Assembly: GCA_022702545.1 (NCBI GenBank)
Contig: JAHRBC010000005.1
Location: forward strand, 558,001-622,000
Direction of reading: 5' to 3'
DNA: 64,000 bases
DNA from: Phycomyces nitens
Taxonomy: Eukaryota; Mucoromycota; Mucoromycetes; Mucorales; Phycomycetaceae
The notes below the pieces were generated by a model, which was given only the letters and a program-made list of their open reading frames with translations, was not told the origin of the DNA and searched no databases. Positions 49,786 through 62,832 of this stretch are shown piece after piece (position 1 is the first letter of the stretch; each line of letters begins with the position of its first letter). The position numbers and the translations under genes were made by a program.

Positions 49786-52700
49786 TTATTTGTTTGGTGA
49801 AAACACAAGGTCAAGCAGAGGTTCAGGATCGATGTGTTTAAGCTTTGAAGCGGACCGGAAGCCTGCCTGGACTTCCTTTCTCTTGTGGAGCTGCTTTTCC
49901 TTCTTGACCTTCCGCAACATCAATTCATCAATGTCCTTGTCGCCAAAGATCTCAATGTTTCCATCTGGCACCCAGCCCCTGCAAACAAGAAGCTTAATTT
50001 CAGCAGACACACAAGGGTCATTTCTTACCAGACTTCTGTCCTGATAACATCAATGAAATGAACAAGGGTGTTGTAGTCTCGACGATGTTTAACTCTTAGG
50101 ACCTGAGGTGGAATGTCATCTTGTGCCATATCCACAATCTAGTGCCACAGAGAATCAATACATGTCTTTGAGGCCATTTATGAATCATACCTTTGCGGGA
50201 TGTGATGGGTATCCGGGAACTCGCGCCCACACAATGTCCCCTGGTTTCAATACCGGCCTTGGCCTATTGCCCATTATATCCGCTACAGTCTTTTCTCGAC
50301 GCGAGACTTTTTTCGGCCGTTTTATTTCTTCATCTGTCTCATCATCACCATCATCGTCATCATCAACCACGTATATCCATCCACGCGATCCAGGATGTTT
50401 GGGATCTTCTTTGAAAACCGGCTTCTGATTCCCTGCCATACTGGATGGCCAGACCAACCGACGTGCCTCTGCCGTACTTCGTTTGGATAACTCTTCCTCT
50501 GTAGGTATTACTAGACCTTTGGTGCCCATGCTTCTCGTAAGTCGGCGTGGCTCTACCTTTGGCTCATTCTTGGCCTCTGTATTAGAATCTTCGGACAAAA
50601 CATTGTCTTGGTTTTCTGGATGTAAAGATGGCGAGGATACTTCCAATACATGCAATTCATCAGATGTATGTGTTACTTCTGAAAGGCAAGACAATGCCTC
50701 AACAGCAGCCACCCCTTGCTTCTCTCTGTCTGGTGACTTTGGAGATTCTATGTCAATCTCTTCAGATACAGCCTGATCTTCTGCTGGAATATCGTGTTCT
50801 GTAATAGACGGCTGTTGTTCTTCAGACGGAGAATCCTCTGAAAGATGAGGGTCTTCTGATAAAGATGATGCTTCTGACATTTGCAGACCTTCTGACAAGG
50901 GCGATTCTCCTGATGCTGGAGATATTTCTGCCAAAGATGAATCTGATTTCAAGTCCTTTACTGGCACGGTTTCCGCTGGTAGATCTGATCCACTTTGGTG
51001 TATAATATTTCTGGGTTCTTTGACTAATTGTATTGTCCGGATTTCTTGGGCTACCTGAGCTACCGGAATGGTATGATTTTCGTGAACAATGTCGATTGAT
51101 TGTATCGTCTGGACTTCTTGAGCTTCCTGAGCCACCTGAGCAGCCTGAGCAGACTTTAGCATGTCGGCCACTGCCTGATTTTCTGCATTTTTTATAGCCA
51201 ACTCCTTGGCTAGATTTGCTTCTTCTTCAGCTTTCTTTGCCACTCTTTCTTTCTCAAGGTTTTCGGCAGCAATCTCCTCCGGAGTTGGCAATTGGGTGTA
51301 TTTGTACGTGAATATTTCAGGATCAATAGCCAGATCCAGTATACCGGTTTCTTTTGTAAGCTGAAGTCCGTTATAGTCAATCCTAGCTTGTACCATCAAC
51401 TCTTCTGCCGTCTTTTCCAGTTTCTGAGCCATTTTAAAGTACATGGTATCAGGCTTGTTGTATGTCATACTGTTTTTCCATATTAGCTTGATATCACCCT
51501 TTGGAATAATACCAAGTTAATCCATATTCATCATATCCACACCTCCCTCTTACCTCGAATTGATCCAAACTAGTGTACTTGTGTGCAGACAATCGTTCAC
51601 GGATATCAAAGAATGACATTGGATTTTTAATGATATCGTTGTAATCCGGGGCCACTTCCGCTGTTACTGGATAATGAAACATATCCTTCTTGTCGATCCT
51701 TTAAAAAAACATTAGCCAACTTGTTGTTTTATAGCAAGCCCAACTTACTCCATCAATTGGACCAGTACAGGCTTGATGATATATTCCACAGGAAACAGAA
51801 TTGTCTCGATATACGCCTTTTGTTTACGCATTCTTTCCAGCTTTTGCTTTTCTCTTTTACGGACTTGTTCAGATAGCATTCGAAGTTTCTCCAAATCACC
51901 ACGTAGTTTCTGGGTAGCCTGTTTGATGATGAATTAGTCCCATTGACATTTTTACAGATACTTACTTTGTTCCTGCGAGCCTTTTCCACTTCAGTCTGCT
52001 TGTGTTGAGAGAATGAGGCTGTCCAAGGCTGCAACCAATTGTCTGTTAAAGATCTATCAAAGGTCAACTATTCTCCTTGTTTACCTCTAGATGAAGGCGC
52101 TTCAGCAGAGGTGCTCCTCGCCTTGATTCTCGCTTTAAAGACCAATAGCGACAGATGCTTGTAATCAATTGGGGCTTTTTCCGAAGATGACCTGCTTGCT
52201 TTACACACCTCAGTTCCTCCAATTTAGAGATGATTGACTCGGGAGCTATAGGAGCACCAGCCGAGTAATGGTGCTGATGGGCACGTGCTGCCTTTGAGCT
52301 TGGTAGGAGCTGTGCAACCGTGTTCCCTCCGCTAGTCAAACGTCGGTCCCCATTTTCATCTTGGTTTGGTCGCTTTCGTTTCTTATTCTTGTCCATAGTG
52401 TCTTCCTCTTCCGACTGAAGGCTGGATGAGATATTCAGTAGTCGTTCGTCTTCTAGATCTTCGTCAATATGGCGTCTTCGTGGTACTCTTCTTTGGCCTC
52501 CCTTTTTGAGGCGTGAATCTCCATCATAAAACGATTGGGCAGCAAGTACATTCTGCTCCACATCTACTTCTTCCCGGTAGTCTCGAGGCGTATGACGGTC
52601 ACAAAATGCCTTTAAGACGACTCCATCGCAATGCAGACTATGTGACTTCATACGCATACATAGTCTTGCCCAACGTGCACAGGTAACATGGAAGGCTACA

Positions 52701-54334
52701 AAGCATTGCTTGTGGTCACACTGTATACATGCACCCTCCCGCCTGCGGCATATATAACACGTCAACTTCCATCGACTCCTCGGAACCTTATCGATATTAT
52801 CGATCGGCTCCATGTACACACTGTTACTCAGTCCCACCTCTGGGATCCAAATGGCACACAATAGGTGTCCCCATTTGTTGGTATTGGTTTGCTTAAATGC
52901 CCCTCCTTCGTTTGGGCAAAAGAGACACGAAACAGGATTCTCTGGTGATACCATACACTTACGGCACAACCATTGGCCTTCTGGTATGTATGGAATCCCA
53001 TAGCAATCTTTACAGATATTTTGGACGCCATTATTAGAGATCTAGCCAACCCAAATCATTCTTTCGTTTACCTTGATGAACCGCAAGGTTGCAGCCATCA
53101 CAAAACACAATCGCATTGCTGTTCTCACACTCGCCATCGTCACATATGGCACACGTAGAGTCCTCAGGGAGAGCAGGCTCATCATTGTTTTGCTTTGGCA
53201 ACGTTTTGATCTGCCAGGTAGTCAATCAGTTCATTTTATTAAAATATTAGTCGACACTCCAGCACGCTCACTCACCAAATCAAACCATTCTTTCTCAAGC
53301 TGGTCTACGATGCTCTCAAAGAGATCGCCCGAGACCTCCCCAAGATTCTCGCTATTTCTCTCTGTATTCAGCAATTGAAGCCATGCCTCGTCTAAGAGCA
53401 CCTTTTTACATTAAAATAATCCTACCCTAGCCCTCTTTCTTAAATATCTTACCTTGTTCGTCCATATCGTACTCTACCGTCTCAAACAATTCTCCTTCAG
53501 ATGGCTCTATCCAGATTTCATCAGTCTATTGTTATTAATGCTTTTGGCCACCCAAAACCAAATTTCATGATATTTACCAGTATAGCGAATATAATGTCTC
53601 TCTGGCCGGCGAAATCCTCCAATCTCTCCCTCTTCATCCTCTACCTCGTCTTCGTCTTCCACTTGGTCGTCTCTCTTTTCCTCCACGATCTTACTAAACA
53701 GCGGTTTGGGGAGCAGACCCAAGTTGACACCCAGTTGCTCATCTATCCGCTTTCGATCCTGTGTTACTAAACCTTGGGGTTCGACAGATATTGGTGGTTG
53801 TGGTGGCGGCGGCGGTGTATTACAAATCAGTGTGGTATCCAATTCCATATCTAAAGCCTCACTCTCCTCAAAAGTGGCCTCAGACAGCTCACTGTTCTCA
53901 ACCTTTTCAATGGACTCATCAGTAATATCAAGAAACGTTGATTCGTCTTGGTGTTCGAGCATGTCAAGTGCATTACTCTTTGGCGTAACTGGTTTGTAGG
54001 CTTCCTCCTTTGGCTCGCTATCACGTGATATATTCACTGAAAAAGAATCTTCTGTAGATGGGAGGACGTGTGAAGGCCATGGGGTGAGACATGGAGATAG
54101 AGGGGTATCTTTAAAGTGTATTGGAAGAGCGTCCTTAATATTAAGGTCAGGAAAGAGGTCCTTGTAGGATCGCTCTTCTCTTGGATTTACAGAGTGTGTG
54201 GTGTGAGTTAGTTGTTGGATGCCCGGAAGGTCGTTTGATGTGGTCTCAAGAATGGAATGCTCCATCATCACCGAGGTTTTCCGCGGGCGACCGCGTCGGA
54301 TTCCTCCTTTACGTCCTCGTGCCTTGGGCGTCAT
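49786..54334 (-). CDS. BRPF-like scaffold of a MYST histone acetyltransferase complex (EPL-PHD-bromodomain-PWWP)
   Basis: Chromatin reader related to animal BRPF1 and yeast Nto1, probably the scaffold of a NuA3/MOZ-type complex. The protein is very large (about 1300 aa). In order: a basic, AT-hook-like start ([15 protein letters not shown]); a low-complexity acidic region; an enhancer-of-polycomb-like part near [16 protein letters not shown]; a PHD finger ([40 protein letters not shown]); and an extended zinc-knuckle PHD ([53 protein letters not shown]). Then come a bromodomain ([20 protein letters not shown], with the acetyl-lysine Asn in SMTYNKPDT), a long Glu/Ser-rich linker and a PWWP domain ([19 protein letters not shown], ending [16 protein letters not shown]). 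About nine introns. Yeast Nto1 lacks the bromodomain and PWWP. Confidence 0.92.
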
Positions 54335-54538
54335 GTAGCAATTCAGGGCTGATAATCAGTCGAATCGACAATGAAAAGAAAGACGACACTAGGAATCTTT
54401 TTACGAATATGCGGTGACCAAGACTGTCGACCCTGTTTGAGGTGAAAGGAGACGCAGCTTGGTGTATCGCCCTTTTTATTTTATTTTATTTTATTTTTTT
54501 ATTTTTTTATTTTTTCTTACAGTGTCAAGCTTGTGGAT

Positions 54539-54627
54539 CACAGCTAACCGCACCGCACTCTGGGCCACAGCTAACTGCACCACACTCATGCACAAACTAG
54601 TGACGTAGGTACCTATCTGTGACGTAG
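54539..54627. promoter_or_regulatory. Paired 27-bp repeats and two TGACGTAG sites upstream of the BRPF-like gene
   Basis: CACAGCTAACCGCACCGCAC at 54539 recurs with three changes 27 bases later (CACAGCTAACTGCACCACAC at 54566). Next come TGACGTAG at 54601-54608 and again at 54620-54627, 19 bases apart. TGACGT is the core of CREB/ATF-type bZIP sites. They lie 205-295 bases before the start codon at 54334 (minus strand), and an independent GC-rich pocket surrounds them in AT-rich DNA. Regulation is inferred from position and motif. Confidence 0.35.
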
Positions 54628-55450
54628 GCATGGGCCGTGCACTGGTCGCAAGCGCTTACTATGTGCAGTCAAAAAGTGTATTGCCAAGAACTGTCGTTGA
54701 TTTCTAAGAAAACGACGCTTCTTCAAGGCACTAATCTGGGTTCAAAGTCCGAATGTTCTTTTTTTTCTTTTTTGTTGTGACTTTTTAGTCTCAATGGTTT
54801 ATGTCTGGTCCCTAAGAATTCATAAAGGTTAGTTAATCTGATTTATGTATCTGCAAGTGAGCGATTGTTTGGAACCAAGATTTTGAGTGTAAAGGCACGA
54901 GTTCTTGAGAGTATTGAGTAGGTGGAACGAATAGAATGATGAATATCACAAAAGAATCTCTTGGGGGAATAAACAATGACAGATCTCATTGAAAAAAACC
55001 ACTGGCACTCTGCCCAATCAAGGCGATACCCGACTGTGTAGCCATAGATAAACAAGGTCTACTTTCAAGCACACAAGAATATCCTTTTGAAATGGTGTGC
55101 ATGACATTTATTGCTATTCACAGGTACAGAAATACCAAGACACAAAGCATTGTAATTCTTGCAAGTGCTTTATTTGAATGTGTGGTATCTGTAGATAGTT
55201 TGATAGTCTCAACAGATCAAATAAACCATGTAGTATTCAAGTGTAACCAGATCAATTGACACAAAAATGCACAACCTTGAAATTATGTTTCTAGCTTTTC
55301 AATAGCCTGACTCCCTTTTATATCTCCTAGTAAACCAGACAGTCGAATTAAAGCTTATTACTTGAATATATTGTAATACAAAAAGACCACATATTTAGAT
55401 CAAGATCAGGGTATCTATAGTGCAAATTATACTTCTTTTATATCCAAGAT

Positions 55451-55474
55451 CTCTCTCTCTCTCTCTCTCTCTCT
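55451..55474. repeat. Microsatellite (CT)12
   Basis: A pure CT dinucleotide run in the intergenic region upstream of the Vac14 stop, on the 3' flank of that gene. Confidence 0.95.
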
Positions 55475-55769
55475 AGGCATTCGGTACAGTTTTCACCAAC
55501 TGAACCATAGCCAGCCATAATGAGTACAGACCAGTTTGGTCAATCATCAAAGACTCTATAGCTCTATCTGCTATAGTTCACTCATTCTATTATCATGATC
55601 ATGGACCAAACAGTGAAAACTTAATAGAGATTGATCAATAGACTTTGCTTGGTTTTGTGGTTGTTATTATATAATCAATCTTACAAGGGAAAAATAACGT
55701 GTATATTCTTGTTTGTTACTTTTTTTTAATGAAAATAGAGCCTGGGATGGATTATACAATCTTAATCTT

Positions 55770-58700
55770 TTATGGCTTTCTACCCTTGCGATTTGACATC
55801 ATTCTTGAGGCCGTACTTGTGGTTGGAGTAGGTCTTCCTGTGCTTGTGGAAGGACGAGCAATATTGGGTCCAGAAAGTGTTCCATTCGATCCTCCCGATC
55901 CTCCTATACTTATTCTCCTGAATCCCATGGTGATATCTTCTCTGCCGTTATTCTGGTGAGAATTTCCAGTTGGAGCTATACTACTTGACCCAGAAGCAAG
56001 CCCAGACCGCAGCTTGCGTGACCTGAATGCATTGGCATTTGAGATGGATTGTAATGCTAATAATTTCAAGCATCATTATTAGCCCATGGTATCTTTTAAT
56101 GCATCTCAGGAATACCAATTGTACATACCCTGTCGTCTCTGTCTTTCATGTCTGGCCTGGACGTTCTTGAAATGCTGTAGAAGCTCTTGATACTTAATCA
56201 CAGGATCTTCGCTCTGTTTGGAGCTTGCACTGCTACTGGCCTTGATGTTTTGTCTCTTTGGGGCCTCTGCAGAAACCGTCGAAGGGCTAGATAGGTTATA
56301 GTGGGTTGATACCAAGGTATAATATATATATATATATGTTAAAAAAAACACTCTTACTTTTTGGACATTCCGTGCAGGAACCCAAGAGACGATACACTGC
56401 TCAATCTGTTACGGAGAGTAGAGAATGCCGAAGACTGAGGAAGTAGCATTAGAATTCCATACAGACATTTGTATAGGTATGGGTGCTTTTCAGGCTCCAG
56501 CAATTGGAGACGCAGATCTACAAAAGAATTAACATATAAATAACCAAATCTAGCTTGCCAAACTACAATATGTTTATACTTGCAAGTGAAAACAGGGGAT
56601 TCAAGGAGCTGAACGAGCTTATCAACTTGGACAAGCATGCTTACAGTGATATCCATCTCTGCACTGCAAATATCAAAAGTAAGCTCAGGGTCTAAATGCC
56701 CTAAAAACACTTACAAGACCTGGAGCATGATGGCTGCATGCTCATATGCCTGTGCCAAAAGACACAGGGAAAATGTGGCCACTGCATTATGACACCAGGA
56801 CTTGTACAGAGTAATAAAAAGCCTTTGATTGTCCTTTATAGATCATTAATATATGTTAACGATACCATGTCTGCATTGTCGATATTCAGACGACAGATTG
56901 CTTACCTTGCTGTCCAGATTGCGCAGTCTTTTTCTAAGGTCTGATAGCTCTGACGAGGTGATTAAGATGATGTTGAGCTGTTGGATCATAATGCTGGCAA
57001 ATTCCAGATCCTTTATTTTTCCAATAGAATATTAAATCCTGTAAAGACCATTCAGAAACTAATGTGGATTTTTTGTTTACCTCGTCATTTTCCAAGATGT
57101 CTGCAATTGTGCAATAGATTCGTTCGGGATCAAGACTCATGCATAATTGACGGATAATCAGGCTTCCTCTTGATTCAAGCAAACGACGATCAGTACTGAA
57201 AAGCAAAAGCAAATTGACCATAAAGCTTCTAAAGTACTCGTGGTCAGAATGGAACGAAATCTGAGCAAGTAGTTGCAAGTCGCGTCGAACAACCTAAAAA
57301 AATTGCAGTGTAAATACAACCTACCTATAGTAGATTGATTGGATAATAAAAGTTCAAGATACCTCTTCTGACGAATCTGACAGTGTTTTCAATAAAGCCG
57401 GAAAGATACCATCGTCAGAAGGCAAGATCTAGAGGACATTTAGGTTGAGATGCTATTTAGAGACTCTAGCCATCTTACCTTGCTGGGTGCTTTCTTGTGA
57501 AGCATCAGTAGCCACTCTAGACTAGCCACACGAGTCTCTTCATGTTCATTAAGGAACTGAAGACACAAATTTGAAACGGTTGCTTGATAATCAAATGGGT
57601 CTCCAGAGATGTTGTGAAGACCATATCCAAAGTCCAGACGATTGTTGCGTCGCAATATCGATAGGTTGTTTCCATTGCTGTGAGAAAAATCATCTAAATC
57701 AGCAGCTGCCATACTGTGTGGACTTCCGGAAGGATCACTCATGCTTGCAGAGGGCTCTGGATAAGACACGGCCGTTTCAAGAACCAACTTTTGAAGATTT
57801 TGGTTGGTTTCCAGCGCATATACCCTAATGACACTGACAGGATGGGCAAGGGAAGGCAAGACAGCCTTGATGATCTTTGGAGTGTACCGGATAACAATAT
57901 CCTTGGCAATCACAATGAATTCATTGATCCACTGAAGAGCAGTGCGTTGAATGTCTTCTTCCTCCGAAGACAAGTGAGGCAAAAGAATCTCAATAATCTT
58001 GCCATACTTTACAATAACACCTTGGCCGGGTACATAGCTTCCCTTTCCATGGCCATCACTCTCTACATCGGTGGCTTCATTATCATCATCATCATCGTTA
58101 TCATCGTTATCTACAGGCGGTGTCGTGGCTGGATGTTCTTCCTCGTCTCCCTCTTTTTTGCTTTCCTTGCCTTCTTCATCGCCCTTTTCAGACATGGATG
58201 CATTCTGCTGTTGTTTCTCTAGTCGTAAACTTTCCTGTTTTTGCTTTTGTTTCAATCTCTGCTCTTCTTGGCGTTTCTTTCTATTGGCTTCCAAGGTACG
58301 TCTGTAGTCTGATTGCTGTTGCTGTTCGCGAACTGTCGAAGCTTGCTGGATCTCGACCAAGAAGTCTGTCAATAAAGCACTGACCCCCACTCGAATGTCC
58401 TTGCTTGGATCACTTAAGCACCTAATCAAGCCATCCAAGAATTCAGGCAAGAACGAGACCAGTTCAAGATCTGGTATAGAATCAAGAGCTGAAATCCATG
58501 ACACAAGATAGTTGCGTGAACTAGAGTTTAGTACGTAGATACGTTTTCTGAGAAGTGGAATGAACCGCGGGAGAGAAAAGGCTGTATTTCTGGGTAAAGA
58601 AGAGGGAATCTCAAGTGCTTCCCCGTCTTCCTCGTCTTCCTGATCTTCTTCGGCAGGATTGAGAGGTACCTGGTGAGGCGAGACATAGGTCGTAGAAAGC

Positions 58701-59396
58701 TCGGCTACGATATCTTTAATGAGACGATCAAGGAGTTCTGCTCCATTCTTGACAGTAAGCTCAGAATCGGCTGACAGCTAAGACAAAGTATGAATTTTCT
58801 TATCTAGTACAAAAGGTAGAAATATAAGAAGCTTGCCTTGCACAATGCGTCAAAGATACTGTTGAAGAATCGCAAGACTTCTCCCTTGGCTACTTTGGCA
58901 ATGTTGTACATGCTCTCACATGCATAGTATCGCACTTTCTGATCCTGATTATTGAAGCAGGACAGGATGGGTGGGACGATGATATCAAGGTATTGAGCAA
59001 TGGCCTAGAGATCATTGAGCTATGAATAACACAACACCTTGGTATCACAACCTTACTGGTCCAAGGGCAATGGCAGTTGCTGCTAATCCAATCAAGCCGC
59101 CATAACGAGCATTTGGATTTTTGGAGTAAACAAAGTCTTGTACGAGCTCATTGACGATTTGCTTGATTCTGTCTGGGGCCTTGGCATTTTCCTTGACAAG
59201 TCTATAGTAAATTGGACCAAATGGAAAATGCTCAGGATTCACTTTCACTTTCAATCTCAATCTCTTCTTGTTCCTTGTTCTCTTTGTACTTTTTACGATT
59301 AGTACCTTTCGATCTCAAGTGCGGCTGATTTTCTCTTATCGTATATTTTGTCGGTTAACCCTTTGACTAGGGCAGCAGAGAAAATGGAAGACTCCA
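55770..59396 (-). CDS. VAC14: Vac14-like HEAT-repeat scaffold of the PI(3,5)P2 kinase complex
   Basis: Scaffold that joins the Fab1/PIKfyve kinase and the Fig4 phosphatase on the vacuole or endosome membrane. Many exons encode about 900 aa. The N-terminus is family-typical ([20 protein letters not shown]), then [20 protein letters not shown] and [20 protein letters not shown]. Two HEAT blocks include [37 protein letters not shown] and [21 protein letters not shown] long Gln/Lys/Glu and Asp-rich insertion ([20 protein letters not shown], poly-Asp) interrupts the chain before [20 protein letters not shown]. The conserved C-terminal Fig4-binding region is present ([51 protein letters not shown]). 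The tail is Ser/Gly-rich and basic. The start at 59396 is a clean ATG; the longer reading to 59553 starts in a CA-repeat. Confidence 0.93.
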
Positions 59397-59470
59397 TAAT
59401 GATCAGATAAAAGAATAAAGAATCCCAACCTTGGCTGTTGTCCTTTTTTGTTTGTTTATTTTTAACGCTC

Positions 59471-59536
59471 TCACACGCACGTACACACACACACACAAGC
59501 ACGCACACAAGCACGCACACAAACACACAAATACAA
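59471..59536. repeat. CA-rich microsatellite
   Basis: Imperfect (CA)n and CACGCA/CACAAG run directly upstream of the Vac14 start codon region, on the reading-frame-less side. It creates a false His/Thr-rich plus frame and a false Cys/Val-rich minus extension of Vac14. Confidence 0.9.
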
Positions 59537-62222
59537 AAAAGCCAAAAGATCAAAAAGACAAGAGGGTTGAAGGATTAAACGCTGATTGGTTGAATTCATT
59601 TTTATTGTTACACATACCTATAAGTATAGAGATCAGTTACTTTCATTCTCATTAAAACAAAGAATCGTTTATTAGCCATTTGATATAGAATCAGTCAATT
59701 AATGACTTGTGGTGCAGAAAATATTTCAATAATAGTGATTATAGGTACCAACTATGCCTTGAACGAGGGCATTACGAGTGTCTAGAGGGATGATACACAT
59801 CGAATATCATTCTGGAATCCTTGATGAAACGCTTTGGATACAGTGTGTGCATTGTGTTTGATCATTACTTTAGAGTGCAGATATGAATTTCAACAATAAA
59901 ATAACATGTATATTTATAGGAGTCAAATTTCTGTATTAAACCAAGAAAAGAGGACCTTTATCTTTCTTTTATTTGTTCTCTAGCATTGCATGGTCTTTTT
60001 TTTTACAGTACTTGATAATAAAATATGGCTCAGATACAGTCCCATGGTTGATTATCTGTACTGATATACCTTGATATAAATAAATGTACATTCAGTACTC
60101 CACAGACACATATATTTGTGTTACTTGGTAATGCAAGCAATATTTTTAAGCTAATAGAGACTCCAAAAAAATGATAGTTACCAAGGTGACCAAAATAGAT
60201 TGTTTGATTATATAGGACCAAAGGAAACGTTCACCATTATTAACAGCTTCTCTCAAGAGATCTTCATTACTTTTAAATACTCTGAGGCCAAGCAAGGGGG
60301 GCAAGAATGAAAAGGGTATATTAAAAAAAAAGACAGTTTGAGCTTTGGTGAGATAACAGTGTGTCGATTAGAATAATATATTAAATAGTATATTATTCCA
60401 GGGACAATAAATCAAATAGAAATATAGGTATTGTATAGTAATTTTTAACAAGATACTTGTTTAGATAGTATATTTTATTCTAATTTTTTCACTCAAAGGT
60501 AAAATTACTAAAAGGTTGCATTAAAGCAGCCGATATTACTCACTATAGCATATATATTTTTATAAGTATCAACAGAGACCGATATAATACCTTGTCATAT
60601 TTGATGGATCTTGTTATCATCTTCATCTTATTAAACTGGTAACTGACAAGGGCATGCTTATTACAATGTCTTGCAGTAGATATAATAATATAAGTATCTC
60701 GTAAAAGGCTGACCTGACGCTTACCAATGTAAATACATCTATGGTATAAAGGTAATGGTAAAACAAATATTATTTTATTTCCAAGGAATCTAATTAGTCA
60801 TTACAGCCAGAAACTAACCATCTAGTCTTTTATTCCTGAATATCTATTTTGCTTAAAGGTATTTATGTGGAGAACAATGATCGGATCTGTTCCTGATTGG
60901 TCGACCCAGCCATACATAATAAGTTTGATGTCTTGTACAAATATTTAGGCTCACTAAAAAGAAGACAATTGTTTATCTACACAAGACTTGTATCTTTTGG
61001 GAGGCATCAGGTCCAAAATAATGCCATTTTATGTCTTATTTTACCTTTGTCTTGGCAGATTATTGACCTTTGAGTAAAATTTTATTTGTTAAAGGGTTGG
61101 AACCAGATAATGTTGAGGGTTCAGAATCATTAGTCTTTTTTCTAAACAAACAAACAAAAAAGAAGAAGATATAGATACATTTTGTATAGCTTCTACGCTG
61201 ATTAAAAGTTGTATAAGATATAAACTCCATTAGCATTGGCAAGCATATTAATATCGATTTTGTAAATATATATTGGTATTTCACTGAACCCACCCCCTTT
61301 ATTATTTAAGCAAGAAACACTAGTAAGAAAAGAAATTCCTTGAGATAATAATTGATAAAAACCAATCAAGGCCATGATACCCCAACAGATGACAAGACAA
61401 GAAATAAATGCAAGAAAAAGTACTGTCAATTAGTCTCATGGACTTTGAAAGATTGGTAATTTAGCCACAGGCCAAGGCACCTCTTGTATCAATAGCAACG
61501 ACTGTTTATAAAACACCGTATTGTTCCTGTTGTTCATCTTTGGGACCTTGTTTTCATAAACAGACAGAATTCCATCTTTTATCTCTAAATAAAGATTACT
61601 CTGGACCTCTCTTTAATCTGATCTATTAATATTGTTATATTGGGCTGATAAGACGCGTAGACTGGTCTTTGCCATGAACAGGCCATGTCTGCCAAAATAC
61701 CTGGTATTTAATCAAAGGAGTACAGAGTAATCGTTGGTTCCTATCCAAAATAGCTTTTCATAGGTGTAATCTGGATGACAAAAATGAGCTGTACCGAAAA
61801 CCAAAGGTGACGGCTGAACCAATAAAAAGGCAAAGGGAACAATTTCAACTTGCGAAAATTGGTACCGAAGCCAGCGTACCTTTTGTAATATAGAGCAGGA
61901 AAACGAGCTTTAATGACGTAGGAATGATAGCCCAGATACTTCTTTTGTATGAGAAAGAAATGAAAAAATGATACAGTTACTGCTCCCACCAAGAACAATC
62001 CCAAACTCAACGGTTTGGCTAATGACAGGGGGGGCTGTGCACACTTGTACAATGTCCATTCACGGATAAATAATGCGTGTCAGAATCACGCGTCTTTTGC
62101 ACGTACCAGAGTGATACAGAAGTCGAGATATAGAGTGCTTGGGCGATATTGCAGACATTCATCCTATGACGCAGCGACATGTGTTTATACGAGCAAATTA
62201 AAATCTAAAATAAAAAAAATCT

Positions 62223-62230
62223 TATATAAG
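62223..62230 (+). promoter_or_regulatory. Probable TATA box of the IF1 gene
   Basis: TATATAAG lies 48 bases upstream of the ATG at 62271. The distance fits a short-leader housekeeping promoter. Assigned by consensus and position only. Confidence 0.4.
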
Positions 62231-62270
62231 GACGACCAGGTTGGTGTGGTTGGGCTTTATCTTTTAAAAC

Positions 62271-62590
62271 ATGTTTGCCAAATCTTTCCTCCGTATCTCT
62301 ACTCGTTCCATTGTTGCCCGTCGTGGTATCCAGACTACCCGCGTTGCCAAGACCGATGGTGCCATTAACACCTCCCGTGGTAGCTTCAGCGACAAGGAGA
62401 AGGCTGTCGAGAACCAGTGGGCCTACACTCACGTAAGTCTTCATCATGTTATATTGGCCCGTCTAACATGTCATTATAGGATGCTGAGAAGCTCAAGAAG
62501 TTGCGCGAGACTTTGGCCTTGACCGAGAAGCACACTGCTGAATTGAAGAAGCATCTTGATGAGTTCGAGAAGTCCATTGTTAAGAAGTAA
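62271..62590 (+). CDS. INH1: Mitochondrial F1F0-ATPase inhibitor IF1
   Basis: Small matrix protein that blocks ATP hydrolysis by the mitochondrial ATP synthase when the membrane potential falls. Two exons (62271-62432 and 62480-62590) with a 47-base intron give 90 aa. The N-terminus is a presequence (MFAKSFLRISTRSIVARRGI). The mature inhibitory segment starts around VAKTDGAINTSRGSFSDKEK with the conserved F-x-x-x-E-x-A region (FSDKEKAVENQWA), followed by a coiled-coil tail (DAEKLKKLRETLALTEKHTA, ending KHLDEFEKSIVKK). Length and layout fit fungal and animal IF1. It is convergent with the oxidase gene to the right. Confidence 0.93.
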
Positions 62591-62832
62591 ATTCATCCCA
62601 CACTTCCACTTGTACATTATCCAAAAAGTTACTATATAAAAACGAAAACCGATTTGTTATAATTTTTTTTGGCTTTATTATTATTATTATTATTATTTAT
62701 TGCATTTTGATATTTAGGGTTATCCCTTATCATTTATATCAATTTTTGCTGTTGTTGTTGTTTTTTGAGTTTCTAAATATTCAATATGCCAAGTAGTACA
62801 ATGACTGATAAAGATCAAGTCAAGTTAATTGT

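Larger units (their letters stand above)
54335..55769. other. Intergenic region, BRPF-like promoter side
   Basis: Holds the BRPF-like 5' region, a T-rich low-complexity run (about 54475-54525), a short direct repeat and two TGACGTAG sites (separate entry), and a (CT)12 tract at 55451-55474. No gene is recognisable; frames at 54843-55055 and 55699-55959 are shadows or motif-free. Confidence 0.5.
59397..62270. other. Long AT-rich intergenic region with two hydrophobic minus-strand frames
   Basis: Holds the Vac14 promoter and the IF1 promoter. Two minus-strand frames (61741-62052 and 61202-61429) would give membrane-helix segments (LSLGLFLVGAVTVSFFHFFL and TVLFLAFISCLVICWGIMAL), but neither has an in-frame ATG at a good place and I could not join them by splice sites. 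The rest has no recognisable gene. Confidence 0.45.

Noticed and set aside
49790..50428. Plus-strand open frames opposite the BRPF-like 3' exons
   Set aside because: They are antisense shadows of PWWP and linker exons with no motif of their own.
59299..59655. Cys/Val-rich and His/Thr-rich frames across the CA repeat
   Set aside because: Both are translations of a CA microsatellite. The Vac14 protein starts cleanly at the ATG at 59396.
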